Shown piece by piece: positions 1-7,947 of a stretch of DNA of 64,000 nt. The notes below the pieces were generated by a model. It did not search any database, was not told the DNA's origin, and was given only the letters and a program-made list of their open reading frames with translations. Positions within the stretch are counted from its first letter, which is position 1. Each line of letters opens with the position of its first letter. Source of the stretch: Amycolatopsis granulosa (GTDB lineage Bacteria > Actinomycetota > Actinomycetes > Mycobacteriales > Pseudonocardiaceae); assembly GCF_011758745.1 (NCBI RefSeq), contig NZ_JAANOV010000001.1, positions 496,001 to 560,000 of the forward strand, read 5' to 3'. The position numbers and the translations under genes were made by a program.

Positions 1-1
1 G

Positions 2-574
2 CAGCTCGCCGTGCGCGCCGACTCCCCCGTCACCACCGTCGCGGACCTGGCCGGGCGCACCGTCTCGCTCGGCGCGGCCCGCTCCGGCGGGGCGGTGCTC
101 GGTGACCGGGTCCTGGCCGCCGCCGGGGTGACCGCGACGATCCGCCACCTGTCCATGGCCGCGGCCCGCGACGCGCTGAAGGCGGGGGCGATCGACGCCA
201 TGCTCGTCTCCGGCGGCGTGCCGCTGCCCGTGCTGTCCACACTGGACAGTGAGGTGGGCATCCGGCTGGTGCCACTCGCGCCCTACCTGCCCGCCCTGCA
301 CGGCTTCGGCTACGAGGCCGTCCGGGTGCCCGCCGGCGCCTACCGCTCCCCCGAGGTCGACACGATCGGCGTGGCGAGCCTGCTCGTCTGCCGCCCGGAC
401 CTGCCCGCCCCGACCGCCGCGGCCGTCACCCGCGTGCTCGTGCAGCAGGCGAGCCGGCTGGTTCCGGCGCAGACGGTGGCGATCCAGTTTCTCGATGTCC
501 GGTCGCTCATCGGAACCGGTAGCGTGCCCCTGCACCCCGGAGCCGTGGCGACCTACCGCGCGCTGCACGGCTGA
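2..574 (+). CDS. TAXI-family TRAP transporter solute-binding protein, C-terminal part
   Basis: The gene is cut by the left window edge; the reading frame is open from base 2 and about 190 C-terminal residues are visible. The segment shows the TAXI-type pattern: a 'VADLAGRTVSLGAARSGG' loop followed by a leucine/alanine-rich helix, then a conserved KAGAIDAMLVSGG strand-loop where the ligand lobe closes. Proteins of this family bind small organic acids such as C4-dicarboxylates or glutamate outside the membrane and pass them to a fused DctQM-type permease. The signal peptide and any permease gene would lie left of base 1. It ends 17 bases before the thioesterase, so the two may share a transcript. 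The family call rests on the C-terminal half only. Confidence 0.75.
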   Translation, partial: QLAVRADSPVTTVADLAGRTVSLGAARSGGAVLGDRVLAAAGVTATIRHLSMAAARDALKAGAIDAMLVSGGVPLPVLSTLDSEVGIRLVPLAPYLPALHGFGYEAVRVPAGAYRSPEVDTIGVASLLVCRPDLPAPTAAAVTRVLVQQASRLVPAQTVAIQFLDVRSLIGTGSVPLHPGAVATYRALHG

Positions 575-591
575 ACGAGGAAGGAACACCC

Positions 592-1008
592 GTGACCCAG
601 TCCCGTCCGCCGGTCGTGGCGATGCCGCTGCGCGTCCGCTTCCACGAGTGCGACCCGCAGGGGATCGTGTTCAACGCCCACTACCTGGCCTACTTCGACA
701 TGGCGTCGTTCGAGTTCTTCAAGGCGGTCTTCGGCTCCTACGACGCCCTGCGCGAGTACGGCGTGGACGTCGTGGTGGCCGAGTCGAACCTGCGCTACCA
801 CGCGCCGAGCCGCTTCGACGACGAGCTGGTCGTCGAGGTCGTGATCGACCACCTCGGCACCACCTCGATGATCCTCGGGTTCACCGTGCGCCGCGGCGAC
901 GACCTGATCGCCACCGGCACCAACCGGTACGTGTTCGTGGACGCCACGGCGCTCACCAAGGCCGCGCCACCGGAGGACGTGCGCGCGAAGCTCGCGGCGC
1001 ACACGTGA
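592..1008 (+). CDS. Acyl-CoA thioesterase, hotdog fold (YbgC/FadM type)
   Basis: This 138-residue protein has the single-hotdog 4HBT layout. Near residues 19-36 it carries the motif ECDPQGIVFNAHYLAYFD, where Asp21 and the following Gly-Ile-Val match the catalytic Asp and N-terminal loop of 4-hydroxybenzoyl-CoA/YbgC-type thioesterases. It should hydrolyse acyl-CoA thioesters in the cytoplasm; chain length cannot be read from sequence. Length is normal for the family. The GTG start is preceded by GAGGAAGGA eight bases upstream, a good ribosome binding site. It follows the binding-protein gene closely and is separated from trmL by 158 bases with no evident gene. Confidence 0.85.
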   Translation: MTQSRPPVVAMPLRVRFHECDPQGIVFNAHYLAYFDMASFEFFKAVFGSYDALREYGVDVVVAESNLRYHAPSRFDDELVVEVVIDHLGTTSMILGFTVRRGDDLIATGTNRYVFVDATALTKAAPPEDVRAKLAAHT

Positions 1009-1166
1009 CCGATCTCGTGCGCGAGACCTGCGGGACCTGCGGGGTTCGGGGTGGACGCGTCGGGCATCGCCGTCGCGGTGACACGGTTCGGGCCCGCGCC
1101 CGCCCTGTGATGGGATGGGCCCACCAGCACGGGCGAACCACGGGTGACAGGACACGATCAATTCCG

Positions 1167-1631
1167 ATGTTTCGGATTCTCTTCTACCAGCCGGAGATCC
1201 CGCCCAACACGGGCAACGCCATCCGGCTCGCCGCCAACACCGGCTGCCAGCTGCACCTCGTCGAACCGCTGGGGTTCGCGTTCGAGGACAAGCACCTGCG
1301 CCGGGCCGGACTGGACTACCACGACCTGGCCGACGTGCACGTGCACCCGGACCTGGACAGCGCGTGGCGGGCGCTGCTGCCGGCGAAGGTCTACGCGTTC
1401 AGCGCGGGCGCCACCCGGTGGTACACCGACGTGGCCTACCAGCCGGGTGACGTGCTGCTGTTCGGACCGGAATCCACCGGCCTGCCGCCCGCCGTGCAGG
1501 ACGCGCCACAGATCACCGACCGCGTCCGCGTGCCGATGCGGCCGGGGGTGCGTTCGCTCAACCTCGCGAACACCGCGGCCATCGCCGTCTTCGAGGCGTG
1601 GCGCCAGCACGGGTTCACCGGCGGCCGCTAA
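1167..1631 (+). CDS. trmL: tRNA (cytidine(34)-2'-O)-methyltransferase
   Basis: This 154-residue SPOUT-class RNA methyltransferase should methylate the ribose of the wobble nucleotide in certain leucine tRNAs, using SAM. The N-terminus has the TrmL signature YQPEIPPNTGNAIRLAANTG (residues 7-26). The C-terminal trefoil knot is visible as FGPESTGLP (99-107) and MRPGVRSLNLANTAAI (124-139), which form the cofactor pocket and dimer interface. Length is that of the minimal single-domain TrmL. The ATG chosen is the first in frame that gives the conserved FRILFYQPE start. No strong Shine-Dalgarno precedes it. Its stop overlaps the stop of the convergent DUF2267 gene. Confidence 0.92.
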   Translation: MFRILFYQPEIPPNTGNAIRLAANTGCQLHLVEPLGFAFEDKHLRRAGLDYHDLADVHVHPDLDSAWRALLPAKVYAFSAGATRWYTDVAYQPGDVLLFGPESTGLPPAVQDAPQITDRVRVPMRPGVRSLNLANTAAIAVFEAWRQHGFTGGR

Positions 1632-2029
1632 CGGTGCTGGTCCACCGGGGCGGTGGAGAGCAGGTCCTGCCGGTAGTCGGCGGGCAGCTGCCGTTCGAGG
1701 TGGTCGAACTCGCCCTGGCTCACGCCGGCCTTGAGCGCGGCGATCACCGCCCGGGCGTGCTCGCGGGCGCCGTCCTGCGTGCAGCCGTGACCTTCGGCGT
1801 CCATGACGCGCCGGTAGAACTCCTCCACGCCGAACGAGGCGCCTTCGCCGGTCTCCGGCAGCGCTTCCCTGATCCCGGCGGGCAGCTGCCCGGCCAGGTC
1901 ACCGGGCTCACCGCCGGCGAGCCGCTGCCCCAGCACGGTCAGCGTGGCCCGGGTGGCCGCCTCGGCGTGCCCGGCGTCGGCCAGCCCCGCGGTGCGGCGC
2001 ACCGCCGCGATGATCTCGTGTTCCTTCAT
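1628..2029 (-). CDS. DUF2267 domain protein
   Basis: This 133-residue soluble protein is made almost entirely of helices. It matches the DUF2267 pattern: paired helical repeats with 'ATLTVLGQRLAGGEPGDLAGQLP' spacing near residues 28-50 and the mirrored LERQLPADYRQDL near 111-123. Members are common in actinobacteria and often near stress genes, but no biochemical role is established. The ATG is preceded by AGGGAGG at seven bases. A sigma-B-like promoter (GTGT-N16-GGGTAT) lies just upstream, which would fit stress expression; that is inference. It is convergent with trmL, the stop codons overlapping by four bases. Confidence 0.75.
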   Translation of the reverse strand: MKEHEIIAAVRRTAGLADAGHAEAATRATLTVLGQRLAGGEPGDLAGQLPAGIREALPETGEGASFGVEEFYRRVMDAEGHGCTQDGAREHARAVIAALKAGVSQGEFDHLERQLPADYRQDLLSTAPVDQHR

Positions 2030-2062
2030 CACGCCTCCCTGTTCGGATCTCCCGGCAGGCGC

Positions 2063-2088
2063 ATACCCGGCGAGGCCGGGCACCACAC
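2063..2088 (-). promoter_or_regulatory. Possible sigma-B-like promoter of the DUF2267 gene, overlapping a hairpin
   Basis: Reading leftwards, GTGT (2085-2088), a 16-base spacer and GGGTAT (2063-2068) fit the actinobacterial sigma-B type consensus GNNT-N14-16-GGGTAY. The same bases contain a short stem (CCCGGC-GAG-GCCGGG, 2066-2080) that could instead end the MoxR-DUF58-VWA operon, whose last stop is at 2092. The two readings are not exclusive. Confidence 0.35.
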
Positions 2089-2091
2089 CCG

Positions 2092-3072
2092 TCAGGGCAG
2101 CCGTTGACCCACGAACAGCGCCGTGCCGGCCGCGGTGACGAGGGCGAGCGTGCCGAGCAGCACCCACGGCCGGCTCGCGTCGGCCTCCTTCATCTCGTAG
2201 CCGATCTGCTCGCCGAGGTCGGCGTAGACCTGCTTGAGCTGCTCGGCCGAGCCGGCCTGGTAGAACTGCCCGTCGGACAGCCGCGCGACCTCCTGCAGCG
2301 AGCCGTCGTCGACGTCCACCGGCACCTCGCGGCCGTCGATCTCGACCGTGCCGTGGCTGGTGCCGAACGAGATCGTGGCGATCGGCACCTGCTCCTTGCG
2401 CGCCTCCTGCGCGGCGGTGAACGCCCCGCGCGGTGCGTACAGGTCGTCCGGCACGGTCTGCTTGCCGTCGCTCATCAGCACGATCCGCGCCGGCGGCGGC
2501 CCGTCCGCCCCGCCGACCACCGCGGAGAACCCCTGGATCGACTGCAACGCCGCGTAGATTCCCTCGCCGGTCGCGGTCGACTGGGCCAGCTTGAGGTTGT
2601 CGATCGCGGTGACCACGCTCTGCCGCTGCGTGGTCGGCGCGACCAGCACGGTCGCGGTGCCGGCGAAGGACACCAGCCCCAGGTTGATGCCCGGTGTGAG
2701 GCCCTGGGCGAACTGGGTCGCCGCGTCCTGCGCCGCCTTGATCCGGGACGGCTTGACGTCGGTGGCCTCCATCGACAGCGACACGTCCACCACCAGCATC
2801 ACGGTGGCCCGGTTGCGCGGCACCTTCTGCTCGGCGGTCGGGCCGGCCAGCCCCACGGTCAGCAGCAGCAGCGACAGCACGATCAACGCGGCCGGCACGT
2901 GCCGCGGCCACCCCTGGGAGCGGGGCGCGATCCGGTCCAGCAGCTCCAGGTTGGCGAACCGCAGGGTGCGGCGCCGCCGGGCGCGCTGCGCCAGCACGTA
3001 GCCCACCGCCACCGCGGCGACCACGAACAGCAGCAGGAACCACCAGGGGGCGGCGAATCCGGAGACGCTCAT
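2092..3072 (-). CDS. Membrane-anchored von Willebrand factor A (BatA/BatB-like) protein
   Basis: This 326-residue protein has two N-terminal membrane segments (about 6-28 and 61-80), a cytoplasm-facing or periplasmic VWA domain, and a C-terminal membrane helix near 300-320. The metal-ion-dependent adhesion site is intact: DVSLS at 96-100 (DxSxS), and later a 'VLMSDGKQT' strand supplying the final Asp. VWA proteins of this type act with MoxR ATPases and DUF58 proteins as a chaperone/assembly module. The start at 3072 overlaps the DUF58 stop by four bases (ATGA), which argues for translational coupling and against a further upstream start. It is the last gene of a three-gene operon. Confidence 0.88.
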   Translation of the reverse strand: MSVSGFAAPWWFLLLFVVAAVAVGYVLAQRARRRRTLRFANLELLDRIAPRSQGWPRHVPAALIVLSLLLLTVGLAGPTAEQKVPRNRATVMLVVDVSLSMEATDVKPSRIKAAQDAATQFAQGLTPGINLGLVSFAGTATVLVAPTTQRQSVVTAIDNLKLAQSTATGEGIYAALQSIQGFSAVVGGADGPPPARIVLMSDGKQTVPDDLYAPRGAFTAAQEARKEQVPIATISFGTSHGTVEIDGREVPVDVDDGSLQEVARLSDGQFYQAGSAEQLKQVYADLGEQIGYEMKEADASRPWVLLGTLALVTAAGTALFVGQRLP

Positions 3073-4019
3073 GCCGCGCCCCCGCTCCACCGCCGCTTGC
3101 GGGCCACCACGAAGCGCACCGTGTCGGCGATCCAGTCGGAATCCGTGCGCAGCACCAGGTGCGCGGCTCCTGCCTGCCGCAGCGCCCGCGCCACCTGCTC
3201 CCGGTGGGCCTGCGCGGCGGCCGCGAACTCGCGGCGCAGCAACGCCGAGGCCCGCACCTCACGCTGCTTGCCCGTCTCCGGGTCGGCCAGCACGATCGTG
3301 CCCACCTCGGGCAGGTCGACGTCACGCGGGTCGAGCACCTCGATGCCGATGAGATCGTGCCGCGCGGACAGCGCCCGCAGCGGCCGCTGCCATTCGGTGC
3401 CGCCGAGGAAGTCCGACACCACCACGACCAGCCCGCGGCGGCGCGGCGGGCGGCGCAGCTGCTCGATCATGGCGGCGAGATCACCGCGGGTGCCCTCGGG
3501 CGCGCGGGGCGTCTCGGCGATCCGGCGCAGGAGGTTGCGCGCGTGGGCACGGCCGCCGCGGGCCGGGATCCGCTCGGTCCGCTCGCCGTTGGCGAACACC
3601 GCGCCCAGCCGGTTGCCCCCGCCGCCGGTCAGGTGCGCGATCGCGGCGACCGCGCACACCACGAGGTCCCGCTTCTCCGACAGGGCGGTGCCGAAGTCCA
3701 GGCTCGCCGACAGGTCCGCGGCCACCCAGGTTTCCAGCTCGCGGTCGGCGACCGTCTCCCGGATGTGCGGCTCGGTGGTGCGGGCGGTGACCGCCCAGTC
3801 CATCCGGCGCACGTCGTCGCCCGGCTGGTAGGGACGCGCCTCCCCCGGCTCCGACCCGGGGCCGGGCACCAGGCCGAGGTGGTTGCCCTGCAGCAGGCCG
3901 TCCAGGCGGCGGCGCACCTCGAGTTCGAGCATGCGCAGGCCGGCGTCCAGCCGTTCCCCGCGGAGCACGGGCGGCGCCCACGCGGGCCGGCCGTCGCCGG
4001 TGTTCACAGACCTGGCCAC
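3069..4019 (-). CDS. DUF58 domain protein of a MoxR-VWA operon
   Basis: This 316-residue protein carries the DUF58 hallmark around residues 57-90, with PGDDVRRMDWAVTARTTEPHIRE. A VWA-like second half follows, with 'VAADLSASLDFG' and 'VVVSDFLGGTEWQRPL'. DUF58 proteins are nearly always found between a MoxR ATPase and a VWA protein and are thought to be scaffold or substrate adaptors. The GTG start overlaps the MoxR stop by one base (TAGTG), and its stop overlaps the VWA start, so the three genes are translated as a unit. No membrane segment is evident, unlike the longer DUF58 proteins that have two N-terminal helices. Confidence 0.9.
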   Translation of the reverse strand: MARSVNTGDGRPAWAPPVLRGERLDAGLRMLELEVRRRLDGLLQGNHLGLVPGPGSEPGEARPYQPGDDVRRMDWAVTARTTEPHIRETVADRELETWVAADLSASLDFGTALSEKRDLVVCAVAAIAHLTGGGGNRLGAVFANGERTERIPARGGRAHARNLLRRIAETPRAPEGTRGDLAAMIEQLRRPPRRRGLVVVVSDFLGGTEWQRPLRALSARHDLIGIEVLDPRDVDLPEVGTIVLADPETGKQREVRASALLRREFAAAAQAHREQVARALRQAGAAHLVLRTDSDWIADTVRFVVARKRRWSGGAA

Positions 4020-5080
4020 TACCGCCCCGGGGTTCCGCTCGGCACCGGCTGACCCTGCGGGCGGGCGGAGACCTGCGGCAGCGGCACGGTCTGCAGCACG
4101 CGGGTGATGATGTGGTCCAGCGGCACCGCGTCGGCGAGCGCGTCGTAGGACAGCACGAGCCGGTGCCGCAGCACGTCCGGCACGACGTCCACCACGTCCT
4201 GCGGCAGCACGTAGTCGCGGCCCCGGACCAGCGCGAGCGCGCGGGCGGCGGCGATGATGCCCAGGCTGGCGCGCGGGGAGGCACCGTAGGACACCCAGCC
4301 GGCGACGTCGGTGAGGCCGTGCTCGGCCGGGGTGCGGGTGGCCAGCACCAGGCGCACGACGTAGTCGACGAGCGAGTGGTGCACGAACACCGTCGACGCG
4401 ACGTCCTGCAGCCGCACCAGCTCGGCCGGGCTGAGCACCTCGTGCGGCTCCGGGGGCGTCACGCCCATCCGGTAGATGATCTCGCGCTCCTCCTCCGCGG
4501 AGGGGTAGTCGACGATGATCTTGAACAGGAACCGGTCGCGCTGCGCCTCGGGCAGCGGGTAGACGCCCTCGTTTTCGATCGGGTTCTGCGTGGCCAGCAC
4601 GAGGAACGGGTCCGGCATCGGGAAGGTCTTGCCGCCGATGGACACGTGCCGCTCGGCCATCACCTCCAGCATCGCCGACTGCACCTTGGCCGGGGCGCGG
4701 TTGATCTCGTCGGCCAGCACGAAGTTCGCCACCACCGGCCCGAGCTCGACGTCGAACTTCTCGCTGCCCTGCCGGTAGATGCGGGTACCGAGGATGTCGG
4801 CGGGCACCAGGTCGGGGGTGAACTGCACGCGCGAGAACGAGCCGCCCACCACGCGGGCGAGGGTCTCCACCGCCAGTGTCTTGGCCACCCCGGGAACGCC
4901 TTCCAGCAGCAGGTGGCCCTTCGCGAGCAGGCCCACCAGGAGCCGCTCGACGAGCCGGTCCTGCCCGACAATCACCCGCTTCACCTCGAACACGGTGCGC
5001 TCCAGCAGCTGCGCGTCCCGCGCGGGGGTCGCCTGCTGCTGTTGCCCGTTCGCGCCCTCCGGGTAGCGGGGCTCGGTCAC
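4019..5080 (-). CDS. MoxR-family AAA+ ATPase
   Basis: This 353-residue AAA+ ATPase has Walker A GVPGVAKT (61-68), Walker B VLADEINRAP (121-130), sensor-1 'VLATQNPIE' and the MoxR-typical 'LPEAQRDRFLFKI' arginine-finger region. It probably remodels or activates target proteins together with the DUF58 and VWA partners encoded next to it. I chose the GTG at 5080 because GAGGAGGG lies just upstream; an earlier in-frame GTG at 5104 would add eight residues and lacks that signal. The frame stays open far upstream but that part looks like noise. The promoter should lie in the 128 bases before it. Confidence 0.92.
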   Translation of the reverse strand: MTEPRYPEGANGQQQQATPARDAQLLERTVFEVKRVIVGQDRLVERLLVGLLAKGHLLLEGVPGVAKTLAVETLARVVGGSFSRVQFTPDLVPADILGTRIYRQGSEKFDVELGPVVANFVLADEINRAPAKVQSAMLEVMAERHVSIGGKTFPMPDPFLVLATQNPIENEGVYPLPEAQRDRFLFKIIVDYPSAEEEREIIYRMGVTPPEPHEVLSPAELVRLQDVASTVFVHHSLVDYVVRLVLATRTPAEHGLTDVAGWVSYGASPRASLGIIAAARALALVRGRDYVLPQDVVDVVPDVLRHRLVLSYDALADAVPLDHIITRVLQTVPLPQVSARPQGQPVPSGTPGR

Positions 5081-5208
5081 GGTTCCCTCCTCGCTCACGT
5101 TCACCTCTCGCGCTGCGACCGTACTAGCCGGCCGGGCACGGAGAGTCGCCACGGTAGTCAACGCGCCCACCGGTGTGACGGCTGTGAGCTGCGTCGCGCG
5201 GCCGGTCG

Positions 5209-5751
5209 TCAGGTCAGGCGGTCCAGGTCCGCGGGCGTGTCGACGTCCGCGCTCTCCCCCGGGACCGCCGGCACGTCGACGATCTCCAGCCCGGCGAGCA
5301 CCCGGCGCAGCGAGGCCCCGTGCGGTTCGGCGGGCAGTGCGGCGCGCAGGCTCGCGCTGCGCCACACCCCGATGAGCCACTGGCGGTGACCGGACTCGGT
5401 GAGCACCGCGCCGTCGGCCTGCCCGACGGCTGCCGCGAGCCGGTCCACGGTGGACGCGGTGATCCCGGCCAGGTCACCGGCCAGCACGGCGACCCGCGGC
5501 GCTCCCACGTGCCGCAGGCCCGCCGCGAGCGCCGCGACCGGACCGCCGCCGGGCGGTTCCTCGCGCGTCCAGAGCACCCCGGCCGTCCCGGCCCGCCGCG
5601 GCCCCACGACGACGACCGGATCGGCACCGGCCACGGCCGCGAGCACGCGGTGCAGCAACGGTGTCCCGCCCACGACCAGCATGGGCTTGTCCACACCGGA
5701 CATCCGGCGGGCGGCGCCACCCGCGAGCACCACGGCGGCCAGTTCACGCAC
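5209..5751 (-). CDS. mobA: Molybdenum cofactor guanylyltransferase (MobA-like)
   Basis: This 180-residue nucleotidyltransferase should transfer GMP from GTP to molybdopterin-molybdenum, giving the MGD cofactor used by DMSO-reductase-family enzymes. The signature LAGGAARRMSGVDKPML sits at residues 9-25 and the metal-binding 'VLAGDLAG' strand follows near 90-97 (an LxGDxP-type site with Ala in place of Pro). Length is a little short, as is usual in actinobacteria. A TAGCCT -10 box ends six bases before the GTG, so the mRNA is probably leaderless; that -10 overlaps the stop of the upstream oxidoreductase. A CoxC/CTP-type nucleotidyltransferase is an alternative reading. Confidence 0.8.
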   Translation of the reverse strand: MRELAAVVLAGGAARRMSGVDKPMLVVGGTPLLHRVLAAVAGADPVVVVGPRRAGTAGVLWTREEPPGGGPVAALAAGLRHVGAPRVAVLAGDLAGITASTVDRLAAAVGQADGAVLTESGHRQWLIGVWRSASLRAALPAEPHGASLRRVLAGLEIVDVPAVPGESADVDTPADLDRLT

Positions 5752-5757
5752 CCCGCC

Positions 5758-5763
5758 AGGCTA
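5758..5763 (-). promoter_or_regulatory. -10 box of leaderless mobA promoter
   Basis: Reading leftwards, TAGCCT is followed by six bases (GGCGGG) and the mobA GTG. Transcription would begin at or next to the start codon. The box lies on top of the last codons of the upstream gene. The same arrangement is seen at the gene starting at 61017. Confidence 0.45.
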
Positions 5764-6714
5764 TCCCCGGCTCGCCGGGAGCACCGCGGCCAGGGAGCCG
5801 AGCGCGGCCAGCCGGTCCGGCGCGACCGGGATCAGCACCACGGACGTGGCTCCGGCCGCGGCGAGGGCGGTGATCCGCCGCCGCACCGCGGGCGCGGGCC
5901 CGGCCAGTGCGAGGGCGTCGACCCACTCCGGCCGCAGTGCGCCGGCCACGGTCCCGGGTGCGCCTGCGGCCAGCGCGCGCAGTTCGGCGGCGAAGGGCAG
6001 CGACTCGACGTGCGCCGACAACGCCGGGTCCGCGATCCCGTCCAGCCGCGGCCGGACCAGCGCCCGCGCGGTGTCGGCGTCGTCGTGCACCGCGGCGTGC
6101 TCGAAGGCCACCACGCGGGCGTGCGCGGGCAGGAACCGCCGCGCCCCGGCGAGGTACGCCTCCGGGGCCGGTTCGGCGAGGACCACCCCGTCGAGTTCCG
6201 CGCCCGCGATCGCCAGCGATTTCGGGCCGCGCACCCCGGCCAGCACCGGCGGCACGATGTCCGGCGGTGACTCCAGGGCGACCCCGTCGAGGCGGACGTA
6301 GCGGCCCGCCACCCGCACGCGTTTCCCGCGCAGCAGAGCGGTCAGCGCCTGGGCGTACTCCGTGAACAGGGTCAGCGGGCTGGCCGGCCACGCCCCGGCC
6401 TGCCGCATCCAGTCCGGCATCCCGTGCCCGATCCCGGCCACGACCCGGCCGGGGTGGAGGCGGGCCAGTGTCGCGAACTCCATCGCCGTGAACGCGACGG
6501 AACGGGCGCCCGCGGGGAGGATCCCGATCCCGACCCGGATCCGCCCGGTCACCGCGAGCACGGTTGCCGCCTGCGCGATCCCGCCGTGGAACCCGAGGTC
6601 CTCCACCACCCAGAGCTCGCCGAACCCGAGTTCCTCGGCTCGCCGCGCGAACGGCACGATCTCCGCCGCGGGCAGATCGCGCGGCAGCATCACGCCGATG
6701 TCCACGGGCGTCAT
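5761..6714 (-). CDS. LLM-class F420/FMN-dependent oxidoreductase
   Basis: This 317-residue TIM-barrel protein is of the luciferase-like monooxygenase family. Typical elements are the N-terminal 'DIGVMLPRDLPAAEIVPFARRAEELGFGELW' strand-helix, the 'GRIRVGIGILP' loop and the 'GRVVAGIGHGMPDWM' strand near residue 95. Enzymes of this group use FMN or, often in actinomycetes, F420 to oxidise or reduce small organics. The substrate cannot be told. The ATG start overlaps the stop of a small upstream frame (ATGA). The C-terminus reaches the mobA promoter region. Confidence 0.85.
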   Translation of the reverse strand: MTPVDIGVMLPRDLPAAEIVPFARRAEELGFGELWVVEDLGFHGGIAQAATVLAVTGRIRVGIGILPAGARSVAFTAMEFATLARLHPGRVVAGIGHGMPDWMRQAGAWPASPLTLFTEYAQALTALLRGKRVRVAGRYVRLDGVALESPPDIVPPVLAGVRGPKSLAIAGAELDGVVLAEPAPEAYLAGARRFLPAHARVVAFEHAAVHDDADTARALVRPRLDGIADPALSAHVESLPFAAELRALAAGAPGTVAGALRPEWVDALALAGPAPAVRRRITALAAAGATSVVLIPVAPDRLAALGSLAAVLPASRG

Positions 6715-6866
6715 CCGAGGACGGCCGGCAGCCGGCCGGTCAGCGCGTCGAGCCGATCCTCCCCGATGGGCGGGGTGGCGCCGACCTCCCGGCAGGTCAC
6801 TTCGTCGCGGGCCGGTCCCTCCCCGGCAACCTGCAGCGCCGACCACGAGCGCGGGAAGTCATCCAC
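6711..6866 (-). CDS. Possible small protein, 51 residues, unknown
   Basis: A GTG-initiated frame of 51 codons (VDDFPRSWSALQV... to ...LTGRLPAVLG) ends by an ATGA overlap with the LLM oxidoreductase start. That overlap and the sensible composition (acidic, with one Trp and one Cys) make it a candidate translated leader or small protein. No family is recognised and no strong ribosome binding site precedes the GTG. It may equally be the untranslated leader of the next gene. Confidence 0.35.
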   Translation of the reverse strand: MDDFPRSWSALQVAGEGPARDEVTCREVGATPPIGEDRLDALTGRLPAVLG

Positions 6867-6942
6867 GGCGGCACGCTACCGCACCGGCGCCCGATCGGAA
6901 CCGGGAAGCACGGGGCCGGGATGCGGGCAGGGCGCGGCTGCG

Positions 6943-7620
6943 TCAGCCGGCCGGCGCCGCACCCGGCCCGCCGGGCGCGCCGTCGAAGAACCCGATCGCG
7001 GCCTCCTTGAACGCGCGGCTGGACACGGCGTTGAGGTGGGTGCGCCGCCCCAGGGACACGAACGGCGCGCCGAGCCGGGCGGCGAACTCGGGCGCGTCCG
7101 CGGCGACCTCGTCCTGCTCACCGGCGGCGAACAGCACCGGAACGGGTGCCGGGCCGTCCAGCCGGTGGCCGGCGATCCCGTCGATGCACGCCTGGAGGTC
7201 GCCGCCGGAGAGGGCCTCGGCGACCCGCCGCATCGACGACGCCTCGACGGGCCGCCCGCCGGCACCGCCGAGGACGAGCCGGCCGATCCGGCCGGGCGCG
7301 AGCCGCGCCGCCGTCCACCCCACCAGCGCGCCCATCGAGTAGCCGACCGCATCCACTGTGGACAGGCCCGTCTCGTCGAGCACCGCGAGGACGTCCCGCG
7401 CCAGGTTCTCCGGCGAGTACCCGGACGGCGGCCGGTCGCTGTGCCCGTGACCACGCAGGTCGACCAGGACGTGACCGCGGCCGGCCAGGGCGCGCACCCA
7501 GCCGGTGCGCACCCAGGTGCTCTCGCTGTCCGAGGCGAAGCCGTGGATCAGCAGCACCGGCCGTGGTCCCGCGGCGGCGTCGTAGGAGATCTTCACACCG
7601 TCGTCGGCGGTGGCGAACAC
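6943..7620 (-). CDS. Alpha/beta hydrolase beside the 2-oxoacid dehydrogenase genes
   Basis: This 225-residue alpha/beta-hydrolase has an oxyanion-hole 'LLIHGF' (23-28), nucleophile elbow GYSMG with Ser95, a likely Asp in 'GEQDEVA' and His in 'RRTHLNAV' near the C-terminus. It starts with GTG three bases after the lipoyl-domain gene stops, so it belongs to the same operon. In the AcoC subunit of acetoin dehydrogenases a lipoyl domain is fused to this kind of hydrolase fold. Here the two parts are separate adjacent genes, which suggests a split AcoC-like acyltransferase. A plain esterase is the alternative. Confidence 0.8.
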   Translation of the reverse strand: MFATADDGVKISYDAAAGPRPVLLIHGFASDSESTWVRTGWVRALAGRGHVLVDLRGHGHSDRPPSGYSPENLARDVLAVLDETGLSTVDAVGYSMGALVGWTAARLAPGRIGRLVLGGAGGRPVEASSMRRVAEALSGGDLQACIDGIAGHRLDGPAPVPVLFAAGEQDEVAADAPEFAARLGAPFVSLGRRTHLNAVSSRAFKEAAIGFFDGAPGGPGAAPAG

Positions 7621-7623
7621 GGT

Positions 7624-7947
7624 CTAGTCCTCCGGCAGGCTCAGGCGGACCCGCCGCTGCGGTTTCCGCTCCTGGGGCACGGTGCCGACGATCCCCGCCC
7701 GGTCGTCGTCGACGGTGAAGGTGACCAGCGGCTCGCCCACCGCCAGCTCCTCGTCCGCGCCGACGTGCAGGCGGGTGACCCGGCCGGACTGCGGCGAGGG
7801 GATCTCCACGGCCGACTTGGTGGTCTCCAGCTCGACCAGCGGTGCGTTGCGCTCCACCCAGTCGCCCTCGGCGACCAGCCATTCCAGGACACGGGCGCTG
7901 ATCAGGCCCTCGCCGAGATCGGGCAGCGGGAAGGTCACTTCAGCCAC
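7624..7947 (-). CDS. Stand-alone lipoyl-domain protein (2-oxoacid dehydrogenase E2 lipoyl part)
   Basis: This 107-residue protein starts with the lipoyl-domain pattern 'EVTFPLPDLGEGLISARV' and has the lipoylation site ETTKSAVEI, with Lys44 at the hairpin tip. After the single lipoyl domain (about 1-80) there are only some 25 basic residues, with no peripheral subunit-binding domain and no CoA-acyltransferase domain. It would carry acyl groups from the E1 encoded by the next two genes, but cannot itself move them to CoA. The GTG start overlaps the E1 beta stop by eight bases. No gene for a full E2 is seen in the window. Confidence 0.88.
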   Translation of the reverse strand: MAEVTFPLPDLGEGLISARVLEWLVAEGDWVERNAPLVELETTKSAVEIPSPQSGRVTRLHVGADEELAVGEPLVTFTVDDDRAGIVGTVPQERKPQRRVRLSLPED

